A stretch of 64,000 nucleotides of DNA from Actinopolymorpha pittospori (GTDB lineage Bacteria; Actinomycetota; Actinomycetes; Propionibacteriales; Actinopolymorphaceae): NCBI RefSeq assembly GCF_014873875.1, contig NZ_JADBEM010000001.1, positions 6,758,001 through 6,822,000 of the forward strand, written 5' to 3'. The translations under genes were made by a program, and so were the position numbers. Positions 32,393 to 41,782 of this stretch are shown here, one piece after another (position 1 is the stretch's first letter; every line of letters starts with the position of its first letter). The notes under the pieces are model-generated. The model saw only the letters and a program-made list of their open reading frames with translations. It ran no database searches and was not told the DNA's origin.

Positions 32393-33325
32393 GTGACCCT
32401 GGACCTTCGTAAGCACACACACGAGGTGGTGGACTCCGCCCGGATGGCGCCCTCGCTGGACAACGCCCAACCGTGGGCGTTTCGGGTGACGGCCCGCAGT
32501 GTCGAGGTGTATGTCGATCGCTCCCGCGCGGTGCCCTCCCTCGACCCCGACGACCGACAGATGCTGATCGGTGTCGGTGGGGCGATCTTCGCCGTACGAC
32601 TCGGCATCTGCGCACTTGGCTCCGAACCCACCCTGGCGCTCCTTCCTGGCGACGAGCGCGGCGACCTCGCGGCCGTCGTGTCCCTCGGCCCGGACCACCT
32701 CTTCTCACTCGCAGAGGCCCGGATGTTCGAACAGATCCCGCGTCGTCGCACCTGCCACGCCCGGCTGGACCCGCAGGTACCACGCGAGATCAGGTCCGCG
32801 CTGGCGCGGGCCGTCGAACTCGAGGGCGCGCACCTGCGCTGGATGGTCGAGTCGGCCGAACGCCGGTCGCTTGCGCGGTTGGTCGCGATGGCCGAGCGCC
32901 GGGAGCAGGCCGGCCAGACCGTCCACGCCGCGGGTTCGGTGGGCACGGCCGCTCCGGCCACGGCGCGACATGGGTCGGACCTTCCGACGCGGGAGTTCGC
33001 CACCGCATCGTCAGGGCCGGCGGCGACGCCCGGGCTTCCCGCACAGGAGCCGAGTGTCGCGATCCTGGCCACCGACGGCGACCGGCCGGCCGAGTGGTTG
33101 CGGGCCGGCCAGGCACTGATGCGGATGCTGCTCTCGGCCAGCGTCGAGGGACTGGTCGCGACCTACTCCAACCAGCCGCTGGAGGTGCCCGACCTGCGCG
33201 GCCGGGTCCGCGACGACCTGGCGCTGCCGGGGTTCCCGCAGGTCATCGTCCGGCTGGGCCGACCCGTGGAGGGCTGGCCGGAGCCGACACCCCGCCGTCC
33301 GGTCGTGGACCTGCTGCGCCGCTGA
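32393..33325 (+). CDS. Acg-type nitroreductase-fold protein (second copy)
   Basis: A 310-residue Acg-type protein. The opening VVDSARMAPSLDNAQPWAFRVTARSVEVYVD parallels the other two copies. Later blocks are DDRQMLIGVGGAIFAVRLGI, EPSVAILATDGDRPAEWLRAGQALMRMLLSASVEGLVATY and FPQVIVRLGRP. An Ala/Gly-rich linker lies near residues 175-220. The GTG at 32393 is chosen because the frame upstream of it runs through the 10-base tandem repeats and is not protein-like. It probably follows the Rv1733c-like gene in one transcript. Flavin binding without strong reductase activity is expected from family knowledge. Confidence 0.86.
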   Translation: MTLDLRKHTHEVVDSARMAPSLDNAQPWAFRVTARSVEVYVDRSRAVPSLDPDDRQMLIGVGGAIFAVRLGICALGSEPTLALLPGDERGDLAAVVSLGPDHLFSLAEARMFEQIPRRRTCHARLDPQVPREIRSALARAVELEGAHLRWMVESAERRSLARLVAMAERREQAGQTVHAAGSVGTAAPATARHGSDLPTREFATASSGPAATPGLPAQEPSVAILATDGDRPAEWLRAGQALMRMLLSASVEGLVATYSNQPLEVPDLRGRVRDDLALPGFPQVIVRLGRPVEGWPEPTPRRPVVDLLRR

Positions 33326-33337
33326 ACGCCTGGTGGC

Positions 33338-34294
33338 TCACCAGCCGAAGACGAGCGGGTCACGCCGCCGCCCGGCGACGACGATGTCGGTCAGGTCCCG
33401 TACGACGATGTGCGCCCCGTGGGCGCGCAACTCCTCCGCTCGGTCGGTCCGGTCCACCGCGACCACGACGGCGAATCCGCCGGACCGGCCCGCCTCGACA
33501 CCGGCCGGGGTGTCCTCGACGACCGCGGCCTGGGACGGCGGGAGCCCGAGCCGCCGGACCGCCTCGACGAAGAGGCTCGGAGTTGGGCAACCGCTGAGGG
33601 AGGCGGGCGAGGGGTGCGCGTCGAGGACCTCGGCCCCGTCGGCGCCTCCCAGCTGCCCGGCGCCGCCCGCGCCGCCAGGGGCGCCGCGGGGGTCATGCGT
33701 CGGGCCGTTCCCGTCGGTGTCCTCCTCCGCGCCTTCCACCTGTACGTCGAAGAGCCGCTGCACCTGCGCCGCCGCGAGCATCCGGAAGCAGTGCCGGGTG
33801 ACCGACACCGCCGCCGTCCTCGCGCCGCGCTCTCGAAGGTCACGCACGAGCCGGACGGTGGAGGGGAACGCGGCGACGCCGTACCGGTCGATCTCCTCCA
33901 GGAAGTAGCGGGTCTTGCGGTCGACGATGGCCGCGACGCCGTCTCTGTCCCTGCTCGCCCAGCCGCCCGGGACCCTGTTCGAACGCCTGTTCGACAGCCC
34001 CTTCGAAGGCCCGTTCGGCAGTGGGGCCTCGCCCAGGCCCACGCCGCGGGCGGTGAGGAAGTCACGAACGCCCTCCGCCCCGGGCCGGCCGTCCAGGAAG
34101 CGCAGGTAGTCGGCGCGCACGTCGAAGGGCGCGAGCGTATGACCGATCTGCCGGCTGTACTGGCGCAGGAACTCGTCGATGGACCGCTTCCAGGCGCCGG
34201 CGTGCACCCGTGCGGTGTCGGCGATCACGGAGTCGGTGTCGAAGACCACCGCGCCGATCCGGTCGAGGTGCAGGACTGGGTGCTCGGATGTCAT
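33338..34294 (-). CDS. HAD hydrolase, beta-phosphoglucomutase-like
   Basis: A 318-residue HAD-superfamily protein of the beta-phosphoglucomutase-like subgroup, with a helical cap. Motif I is VVFDTDSVIADT (Asp19, Asp21) and motif IV VVEDTPAGVEAG keeps the acidic pair, so Mg-dependent phosphotransfer is possible. Two inserts are unusual: an Arg/Ser-rich stretch near residues 95-120 and a Gly/Ala/Asp-rich stretch near 195-235. A similar HAD domain forms the N-terminus of the DosR-regulated Rv2006 (OtsB1). It is the second gene of an operon after a shorter paralogue and is convergent with an Acg-type gene, 12 bases apart. Confidence 0.85.
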   Translation of the reverse strand: MTSEHPVLHLDRIGAVVFDTDSVIADTARVHAGAWKRSIDEFLRQYSRQIGHTLAPFDVRADYLRFLDGRPGAEGVRDFLTARGVGLGEAPLPNGPSKGLSNRRSNRVPGGWASRDRDGVAAIVDRKTRYFLEEIDRYGVAAFPSTVRLVRDLRERGARTAAVSVTRHCFRMLAAAQVQRLFDVQVEGAEEDTDGNGPTHDPRGAPGGAGGAGQLGGADGAEVLDAHPSPASLSGCPTPSLFVEAVRRLGLPPSQAAVVEDTPAGVEAGRSGGFAVVVAVDRTDRAEELRAHGAHIVVRDLTDIVVAGRRRDPLVFGW

Positions 34295-34340
34295 CGGCTC
34301 GTGCCTCCAGAGTCCCCGGATCGAGGCCGGCGGAATGGTG

Positions 34341-35123
34341 TCACCGGTGGGCGAGCAGTTCCTGACGGCCGCGCCCGGAGATCAGTAGCTCGCCGAGGTC
34401 GCGGACGACCACATGGGCACCGAGCTGGTAGAAGGCGTTCTTGTGGTCGTACCGGTCAACCGCGACGATCGGTTCGAAACAGCCGTTCCAGGCGGCCTCC
34501 ACTCCGGCGAGACCACCGGTGACCACCGCCGTGCGCCGAGGTGAGACGCCCAGCCGGTGCGTCGCCTCCAGCAGCAGCGCGGGGTCGGGGCGCGCCGGGA
34601 GCCGCAGCAGCGCGGCGTCCTCACCGTCCACCCGCAGGTCGAACAACGAGGCGACGCCCGCGGCCTCCAGGACGCGTAGGCAGGTGTGTCCGGCCGCGAC
34701 GGCGGCGACCCGGATGTCGCGCCGGGAGAGTTCGCGCAGGAGCTCCACCGACGAGGCATAGGCCGACACGCCGACACGGTCGACCTGGGCCAGGAAGTAG
34801 TCGTCCTTGCGGGAGGACAGGGAGCGGACGGTGTCGTCGTCTGGATTCGCGGAGAACTCCGGTACGGAGACGCCCCGCGCGATCAGGAACCCGCGGACAC
34901 CTGCCGCGGTCGGACGGCCCTCGGCGTACCTCAGATAGTCGGCCGGTATGTCGAACGGCGGCAGGTCCAGGCCGTCCTCGGCGCCGCGGCGGCGGAGGTA
35001 GTCGTCGAGCGTGTGCTGCCACGCCGCGGCGTGCAGCAGGGCCGTGTCCGCCAGGACGTCGTCGATGTCGAAGAGGACGGCGTCGAGCCGACCCAGGTGC
35101 AGAGTCGGTGAACTCACACTCAT
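34341..35123 (-). CDS. HAD-fold paralogue with altered motif IV
   Basis: A 260-residue paralogue of the next gene. Motif I is VLFDIDDVLADT (Asp19, Asp21) and the cap with the FDIPADYLRYAEGRPTAAGVRGFL block is well kept. At motif IV the usual acidic pair is replaced: VVTGGLAGVEAA stands where the paralogue has VVEDTPAGVEAG. Loss of these metal-binding acids suggests weak or no catalysis, perhaps a regulatory or scaffold partner of the longer copy. It is divergent from the GAPDH gene, with a DevR-type box in the gap. Confidence 0.85.
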   Translation of the reverse strand: MSVSSPTLHLGRLDAVLFDIDDVLADTALLHAAAWQHTLDDYLRRRGAEDGLDLPPFDIPADYLRYAEGRPTAAGVRGFLIARGVSVPEFSANPDDDTVRSLSSRKDDYFLAQVDRVGVSAYASSVELLRELSRRDIRVAAVAAGHTCLRVLEAAGVASLFDLRVDGEDAALLRLPARPDPALLLEATHRLGVSPRRTAVVTGGLAGVEAAWNGCFEPIVAVDRYDHKNAFYQLGAHVVVRDLGELLISGRGRQELLAHR

Positions 35124-35198
35124 CGAGACCCCCTGGACACGTGCTCAGCGTCCCGGGCCCACGTGGGACCGGGCGAGAGGCTTCCGTCATGGCGGGAT

Positions 35199-35212
35199 GG
35201 GACCTTCGCCCG
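35199..35212 (+). promoter_or_regulatory. DevR-type box between HAD and GAPDH genes
   Basis: GGGACCTTCGCCCG is one mismatch from the pattern. It lies 64 bases before the GAPDH start and 76 bases before the divergent HAD start, so it may activate both operons. A further GGGACC half-site is at 35165. Confidence 0.65.
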
Positions 35213-35276
35213 CTGCCTGGTGGTGTGGTGCGAAACGACGCTGAAAGTGTCGTGGGAGCCGGACCATGGAGGCCGT

Positions 35277-36275
35277 ATGCCTGTGCGGGTGGGCGTGAAC
35301 GGGTTCGGCCGCATCGGGCGCGCCTTCGTCCGATGCGCACTGGAACGCGACATGGAGGTCATCGCCGTCAACGATGTCGCGCCCGTTGGAACCCTGGCCC
35401 ACCTGTTGGATTACGACTCGACGTACGGACGGCTACACCTGTCCGTACGGCACGACAACGACACGATCTACGTGGACCGGGCCCCGATCGCGGTGACGGC
35501 GATTCCCGAACCGGCGGAGCTTCCCTGGGGTGAACTCGGCGTCGACGTGGTGATCGAGTCGAGCGGGCGTTTCGGCGCCCGCCCCGAGGCCGCCCGCCAC
35601 CTCAAGGCGGGCGCCCGCAAGGTGCTCCTCTCCGCGCCCGGCCGGGACGCGGACGTCACCGTCGTGATGGGAGTCAACCAGGGTGACTACGACGCCGACC
35701 GTCACGACGTCATCTCCAACGCGTCCTGCACCACCAACTGTGTCGCCCCGATGGTGAAGGTTCTCCACGAGTCCTTCGGTATCGTCAAGGGAACCTTGAC
35801 AACGGTGCACGGCTACACCAACGACCAGGTGCTGCTGGACGCTCCGCACGAGGACCCCCGTCGGGCCCGCTCGGCCGCGGTGAACATCGTCCCGACGAGC
35901 ACCGGCGCGGCGCGCACCACCGGGGAGATCGTCCCAGACCTCGCCGGACGGCTCACCGGTACCGCGCTGCGGGTCCCGGTGGAGACCGGGTCCCTCACCG
36001 ACCTCACTGCCCTGCTGTCTAGGCCGGTGAGCGTGGGGGAGGTCAACGCGGTCTTCCTGCGGGCGGCGCGGGAGGAGCTGTTCGGCATCCTCCGGGTCAC
36101 CAGTGAACCGGTGGTCTCGCGCGACATCGTGGGCGATCCGGTCTCGTGCGTACTCGACGTCTCCCTCACCCAGGCAGACGGCGAACTCGTCGAGGTCTTC
36201 GGGTGGTACGACAACGAATGGGGCTACTCCAATCGGCTGGCTGATCTCGCGGAGTACGTCGGACGGCGGCTCTGA
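35277..36275 (+). CDS. Glyceraldehyde-3-phosphate dehydrogenase, second copy type
   Basis: A 332-residue GAPDH. The NAD-binding start VRVGVNGFGRIGRAFVRCAL is canonical, catalytic Cys151 lies in SNASCTTNC and His178 in TTVHGYTNDQ, and the C-terminal WYDNEWGYSNR is intact. It oxidises glyceraldehyde-3-phosphate with phosphate in lower glycolysis. The ATG at 35277 has GGAGG five bases before it; an upstream frame is ignored. It lacks pgk and tpi neighbours, so it is likely an auxiliary copy. It leads an operon with an Acg-type and a universal stress gene and has a DevR-type box upstream. Confidence 0.95.
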   Translation: MPVRVGVNGFGRIGRAFVRCALERDMEVIAVNDVAPVGTLAHLLDYDSTYGRLHLSVRHDNDTIYVDRAPIAVTAIPEPAELPWGELGVDVVIESSGRFGARPEAARHLKAGARKVLLSAPGRDADVTVVMGVNQGDYDADRHDVISNASCTTNCVAPMVKVLHESFGIVKGTLTTVHGYTNDQVLLDAPHEDPRRARSAAVNIVPTSTGAARTTGEIVPDLAGRLTGTALRVPVETGSLTDLTALLSRPVSVGEVNAVFLRAAREELFGILRVTSEPVVSRDIVGDPVSCVLDVSLTQADGELVEVFGWYDNEWGYSNRLADLAEYVGRRL

Positions 36276-36296
36276 ACGAACCGTGGAGGTGTCACC

Positions 36297-37325
36297 GTGC
36301 TCGTCCAGGAGCTCGACCAGGTCGAACGCGACACGCTCGTGCGGGCGGCGATCCTCGCGCCGTCCACACACAACACCCAGCCGTGGCGCTTCCGGTTCCG
36401 CAGGCGTTCGGTCGAGGTACACCGCGACCCGCGCCGTGAGCTGGGCGCGGAGGACCCCGAAGGACGCATGACCCTGATCGGGGTGGGCGCCGCCGTCCTC
36501 AACCTCCGAGTGGCCGCCGCCTCCCTCGGTGCGCACACGATGATCCTGCTGATGCCGGACCCGCAGCGCCCGACGCTCGCCGCGCAGGTGAGCGTCGGCC
36601 CGCGGGGCAACGGCAACGGTGACGGCGGTGACGGCGGCAGTCTGGGCGCGCTGTACCCGTTCCTGTCCCGCCGGCGTACCAACGGGCAGCCCACCGCGCA
36701 CCGGGGCATCCCGGGCGACGTCCGTGACGACCTCAGTCGGGCCACCGCCTGCGAGGGGGCACGCCTGGAGTGGATCGACGACCGTGACCGCGTGCGCTGG
36801 CTCCGCGAGCTCGCCACCGACGCCGGCACCGGTATCGCCGAGGCCGACGACCCACGCCAACTGGTCGAACGACAGGTCTGGGTCGGCGGCCGGCGGACGA
36901 ACGAGGGGGTTCCCTCCACGGCACTCGGCCCGCGTTCGGGTAGCCCGCCCGGTCCGGTCCGCGACCTCGGAGTCGACCCGGGCGACCGGCTCGGCGACAC
37001 CGCGAAACTCGAGGCTGAGCCCAACCTCGCCGTCCTCTCGACCAGCCGGGACACACCCCACGACTGGCTCACGACCGGCCAGGCCCTGCAACGGCTGCTG
37101 CTCTCGGCCACGATCCACGGGGTGGCCGCGTCGCTGCTGAACGAACCGACCGGACACGCCGACCTGGGGTGGCTGGTGCGGGATCCGAAGTCCGGCTGGA
37201 CCGAACCCCAGGTCGTCCTGCGCTTCGGATACGGGCCGGAGCTACCGCCGACGCCGCTGCGCCCGGTCGAGGAGTTCATCCTCGACGAGCACGCCGACGA
37301 CCCGACGCAGCCCCCTGGATGGTGA
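36297..37325 (+). CDS. Acg-type nitroreductase-fold protein (third copy)
   Basis: A 342-residue Acg-type protein. It starts VERDTLVRAAILAPSTHNTQPWRFRFRRRSVEVHRD, continues GRMTLIGVGAAVLNLRVAAASLG, and ends with LAVLSTSRDTPHDWLTTGQALQRLLLSATIHGVAASLLNEP and PQVVLRFGYG. It is the copy closest to the family pattern. A short Gly/Asn/Asp-rich insert lies near residue 105. The GTG at 36297 has GGAGGTG upstream. It is 21 bases after the GAPDH gene and 4 bases before the universal stress gene, so all three form one operon. Confidence 0.9.
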   Translation: MLVQELDQVERDTLVRAAILAPSTHNTQPWRFRFRRRSVEVHRDPRRELGAEDPEGRMTLIGVGAAVLNLRVAAASLGAHTMILLMPDPQRPTLAAQVSVGPRGNGNGDGGDGGSLGALYPFLSRRRTNGQPTAHRGIPGDVRDDLSRATACEGARLEWIDDRDRVRWLRELATDAGTGIAEADDPRQLVERQVWVGGRRTNEGVPSTALGPRSGSPPGPVRDLGVDPGDRLGDTAKLEAEPNLAVLSTSRDTPHDWLTTGQALQRLLLSATIHGVAASLLNEPTGHADLGWLVRDPKSGWTEPQVVLRFGYGPELPPTPLRPVEEFILDEHADDPTQPPGW

Positions 37326-37329
37326 GCTC

Positions 37330-38241
37330 ATGTCCACCGTGTCCACCGACTCCGCCCTGCCGATCGTCGTCGGGATCGACGGATCCCAGGGGGCGCTGGA
37401 CGCGGTGGCGTGGGCGGCGTCCGAGGCGGCCCTGCGCAACGCGCCGCTGCGCATCGTGCACGCCTACTGCTGGCCGCTGCTGCACATCCCGGCCACGATG
37501 TGGCGGATGGGACCCGACAGAGGCCTGCGCGCCCATGCGGACGCCATCGTCGCCGACGCCGTGACGACCGCCCGGACCACCGCGCCGGCAATCGAGGTCA
37601 CGACCATGATCGAGACCGACTTCCCGTTGCCGTTGCTGGTCGGGCAGAGCTCGTGCGCGTCCTACGTCGTGGTCGGCACGTCCGGACGGGGGGCGGTCAC
37701 GGGCGCCCTGGCCGGCTCACTCGCGGTCGAGCTCGTCGCGCGGTCGCGGGCCCCGGTCGTCGTGGTGCGCTCCACGACCTCACCCGAGCACGTCGAACGT
37801 ACGGTCGTCGTCGGCGTCGACGGTTCACCGCTCGGCTCCGCCGCCGTGGAGGTCGGCGTGGAGGAGGCGGCCCGGCGGCGGGGCCGGGTCCTCGCCGCCC
37901 ACGTGGTCCGCCACAGCCTGGCGACACGCTTCGGCGCGACCGACACCTCCGCCGGGCTCCGGCTGCTCGACCAGGCGCTCGCGGGCTGGCGCCGCAAGTA
38001 CCCGGAGCTACCGATCGAGGAGCGGGTGCTGTCGGGCCACGCGGCCGGTGAACTCATCGACCTGTCCACGCACGCCACCCTGCTCGTCGTGGGTGCCCGC
38101 GGGCGGGGCGGCTTCACCGGGATGTTGCTCGGCTCGGTCAGCCAGACGCTGCTCTACCAGGCACAGTGCCCGGTCGTGATCATCACCCAGGGCTGCCTGC
38201 CCCTTGGCGGATCGGCCACCACCGCCCAGGTCGTGTCCTAG
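37330..38241 (+). CDS. Tandem universal stress protein
   Basis: A 303-residue two-domain Usp. Domain one (IVVGIDGSQGALDAVAWAASEAAL to SRAPVVVVR) has the motif GTSGRGAVTGALAGSLAVEL. Domain two (TVVVGVDGSPLGSAAVEVGVEEAA to QCPVVIITQG) has GARGRGGFTGMLLGSVSQTL, a complete G-2-G-9-G(S) ATP loop. It is the last gene of the GAPDH operon. Its TAG stop is part of the CTAG that marks the left edge of the IS110 element; before insertion the same four bases would also have given the stop codon of the convergent TypA gene. Confidence 0.93.
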   Translation: MSTVSTDSALPIVVGIDGSQGALDAVAWAASEAALRNAPLRIVHAYCWPLLHIPATMWRMGPDRGLRAHADAIVADAVTTARTTAPAIEVTTMIETDFPLPLLVGQSSCASYVVVGTSGRGAVTGALAGSLAVELVARSRAPVVVVRSTTSPEHVERTVVVGVDGSPLGSAAVEVGVEEAARRRGRVLAAHVVRHSLATRFGATDTSAGLRLLDQALAGWRRKYPELPIEERVLSGHAAGELIDLSTHATLLVVGARGRGGFTGMLLGSVSQTLLYQAQCPVVIITQGCLPLGGSATTAQVVS

Positions 38242-38512
38242 GGCGCTTCACCGGCTCGATGTGGGAGACGCACCCTAATGGGAGTGCACCGGGTGGTTTT
38301 GCCAGTCTGGTGTCTGAGCCGCTGGCCGGTGAGCACTTACGCGCCCTGGTCTTGTGTTTGAGACCTATGGCTAGATCGTGCCCCGTGCTGGTGGTCGGGG
38401 AGCGGTAGGGCTGGTGGGATGTCGTGCCGGTGAGCACTGGTCCATTAGGTCGCCTGGGTCTCCTCGCAGGCTCGTGTGGTGTTGTCGAGGAGGGTGTAGG
38501 GAGGCCTGGCTG
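38242..38512 (+). ncRNA. Candidate IS110 bridge RNA region (left end)
   Basis: No protein gene fits in this 271-base left end. In the IS110 group this end encodes the bridge RNA, with target- and donor-binding loops. Three signs support it here. GTGGGATGTC at 38414-38423 repeats the element's right end at 39755-39764, up to the core. GCGCCCT at 38341-38347 is complementary to the left end AGGGCGC at 38240-38246. GCCGGTGAGCACT occurs twice, at 38325-38337 and 38426-38438. The exact RNA ends and fold were not computed. Confidence 0.55.
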
Positions 38513-39742
38513 GTGTTGTTCGTGGGTGATGACTGGGCGGAGTCCCATCACGACATCGAGATCGTGGATGAGGGTGGGCGAAGGTTGGTGCGGCGGCGGG
38601 TGCCGGAAGGGGTGGCCGGGATCGCCGTGTTGCACGGGCTGGTCGCTGATCATCTACCCGATCAGGGTGAGCCGGTAGATGTGGTGGTGGGGATCGAGAC
38701 TGATCGGGGCCCGTGGGTGCAGGCGTTGATCGCGGCCGGCTACACCGTCTATGCGGTCAACCCGTTGCAGGCCGCCCGCTACCGGGAACGACACGCAGTC
38801 TCCGGCGCCAAGAGCGATGCCGGGGATGCGCATGTGCTGGCCGAGCTGGTCCGGCTGGACCGTGCCCACCATCGCCCCGTGGCCGGGGACTCCGCGCTGG
38901 CCGAGCACGTCAAGGTGGTGGCCCGGGCGCACCAGTCGCTGGTGTGGTCTCGGCAGCGGCAGACCAACACGCTGCGCTCCACGTTGCGCGAGTTCTACCC
39001 CGGCGCTCTGGCCGCCTTCGACGACCTGGCGAGCCGTGACGCACTCGCCGTGCTCACCCTCGCGCCGACCCCCGCCAAGGGGGCCCGGTTGACCCAGAAG
39101 CGGGTGGAGCAGGTGCTGGCCCGGGCCGGGCGCAAACGTAACCTGCCCGGCACCGCGGAGACGATCGTGACCGCGCTGGCCGCCCAACAGCTACCCGCCC
39201 GGGAGGGTGTCGTCGACGCCTACGCGGCCAGCGTGGCCGCCCTGGTCGCGGTGATCAGCGAACTGTCCCGCCAGATCCAGACCCTGGAGGGTGAGGTGGA
39301 GGCGGGTTTTGGTCGGCACCCGGACGCTGAGATCTACCTGAGCCAGCCAGGGCTCGGCATGACGCTTGGTGCCCGGGTGCTCGCCGAGTTCGGAGACGAC
39401 CCGCACCGCTACACCGACGCCCGCGCCCGCAAGAACTACTCCGGCATGGCGCCGGTTACCAAAGCCTCCGGCAAGAAACGCGTCGTCTTGGCCCGACACG
39501 CCCGCAACCGCCGACTCGCTGATGCGCTCTACCAGCAAGCCTTCGCCGCCTTGGGCGCCTCGCCAGGAGCACGCGCCTACTACGACACCCACCGAGCCCG
39601 CGGCGCCACCCACCACCAAGCCCTACGCACACTCGCCAACCGACTCGTCGGCATCCTCCACGGCTGCCTACGCCACCACACCCCCTACAACGAAACGACC
39701 GCCTGGCCCCCCACCAACCAAACCGATCACCAAGCCGCTTGA
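38513..39742 (+). CDS. IS110-family DEDD transposase
   Basis: A 409-residue IS110-type recombinase. The N-terminal RuvC-like domain shows the DEDD set as Asp7 (VGDDWAESHHD), Glu62 (VVVGIETDRGP), Asp102 and Asp105 (AKSDAGDAHVLAEL). The C-terminal Transposase_20 domain has YLSQPGLGMTLGARVLAEFGDDPHRY and the catalytic Ser310 in ARKNYSGMAPVTKASGKK. It cuts and joins DNA at sites chosen by the bridge RNA. The GTG at 38513 is used because AGGGAGG lies 8 bases upstream and the protein then begins at the conserved first strand; the frame extends further up through the non-coding end. It appears intact and may be active. Confidence 0.95.
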   Translation: MLFVGDDWAESHHDIEIVDEGGRRLVRRRVPEGVAGIAVLHGLVADHLPDQGEPVDVVVGIETDRGPWVQALIAAGYTVYAVNPLQAARYRERHAVSGAKSDAGDAHVLAELVRLDRAHHRPVAGDSALAEHVKVVARAHQSLVWSRQRQTNTLRSTLREFYPGALAAFDDLASRDALAVLTLAPTPAKGARLTQKRVEQVLARAGRKRNLPGTAETIVTALAAQQLPAREGVVDAYAASVAALVAVISELSRQIQTLEGEVEAGFGRHPDAEIYLSQPGLGMTLGARVLAEFGDDPHRYTDARARKNYSGMAPVTKASGKKRVVLARHARNRRLADALYQQAFAALGASPGARAYYDTHRARGATHHQALRTLANRLVGILHGCLRHHTPYNETTAWPPTNQTDHQAA

Positions 39743-39763
39743 CACCTTACGAACGTGGGATGT

Positions 39764-41629
<1,866 letters not shown>

Positions 41630-41782
41630 GCGGCCATCCTTCCCGACGACCCGTCACGCCGGTCGCCTGGGTGGTCATCTTCGCCCTGCTCAGACGGCGA
41701 CCTGATCATCTTCGCCGGCCGGACATCCTGGGTGGGGTTCGGCCCCTGGCGGCTCACCCCCGGGGCTGGTGGGACCGGGGTG

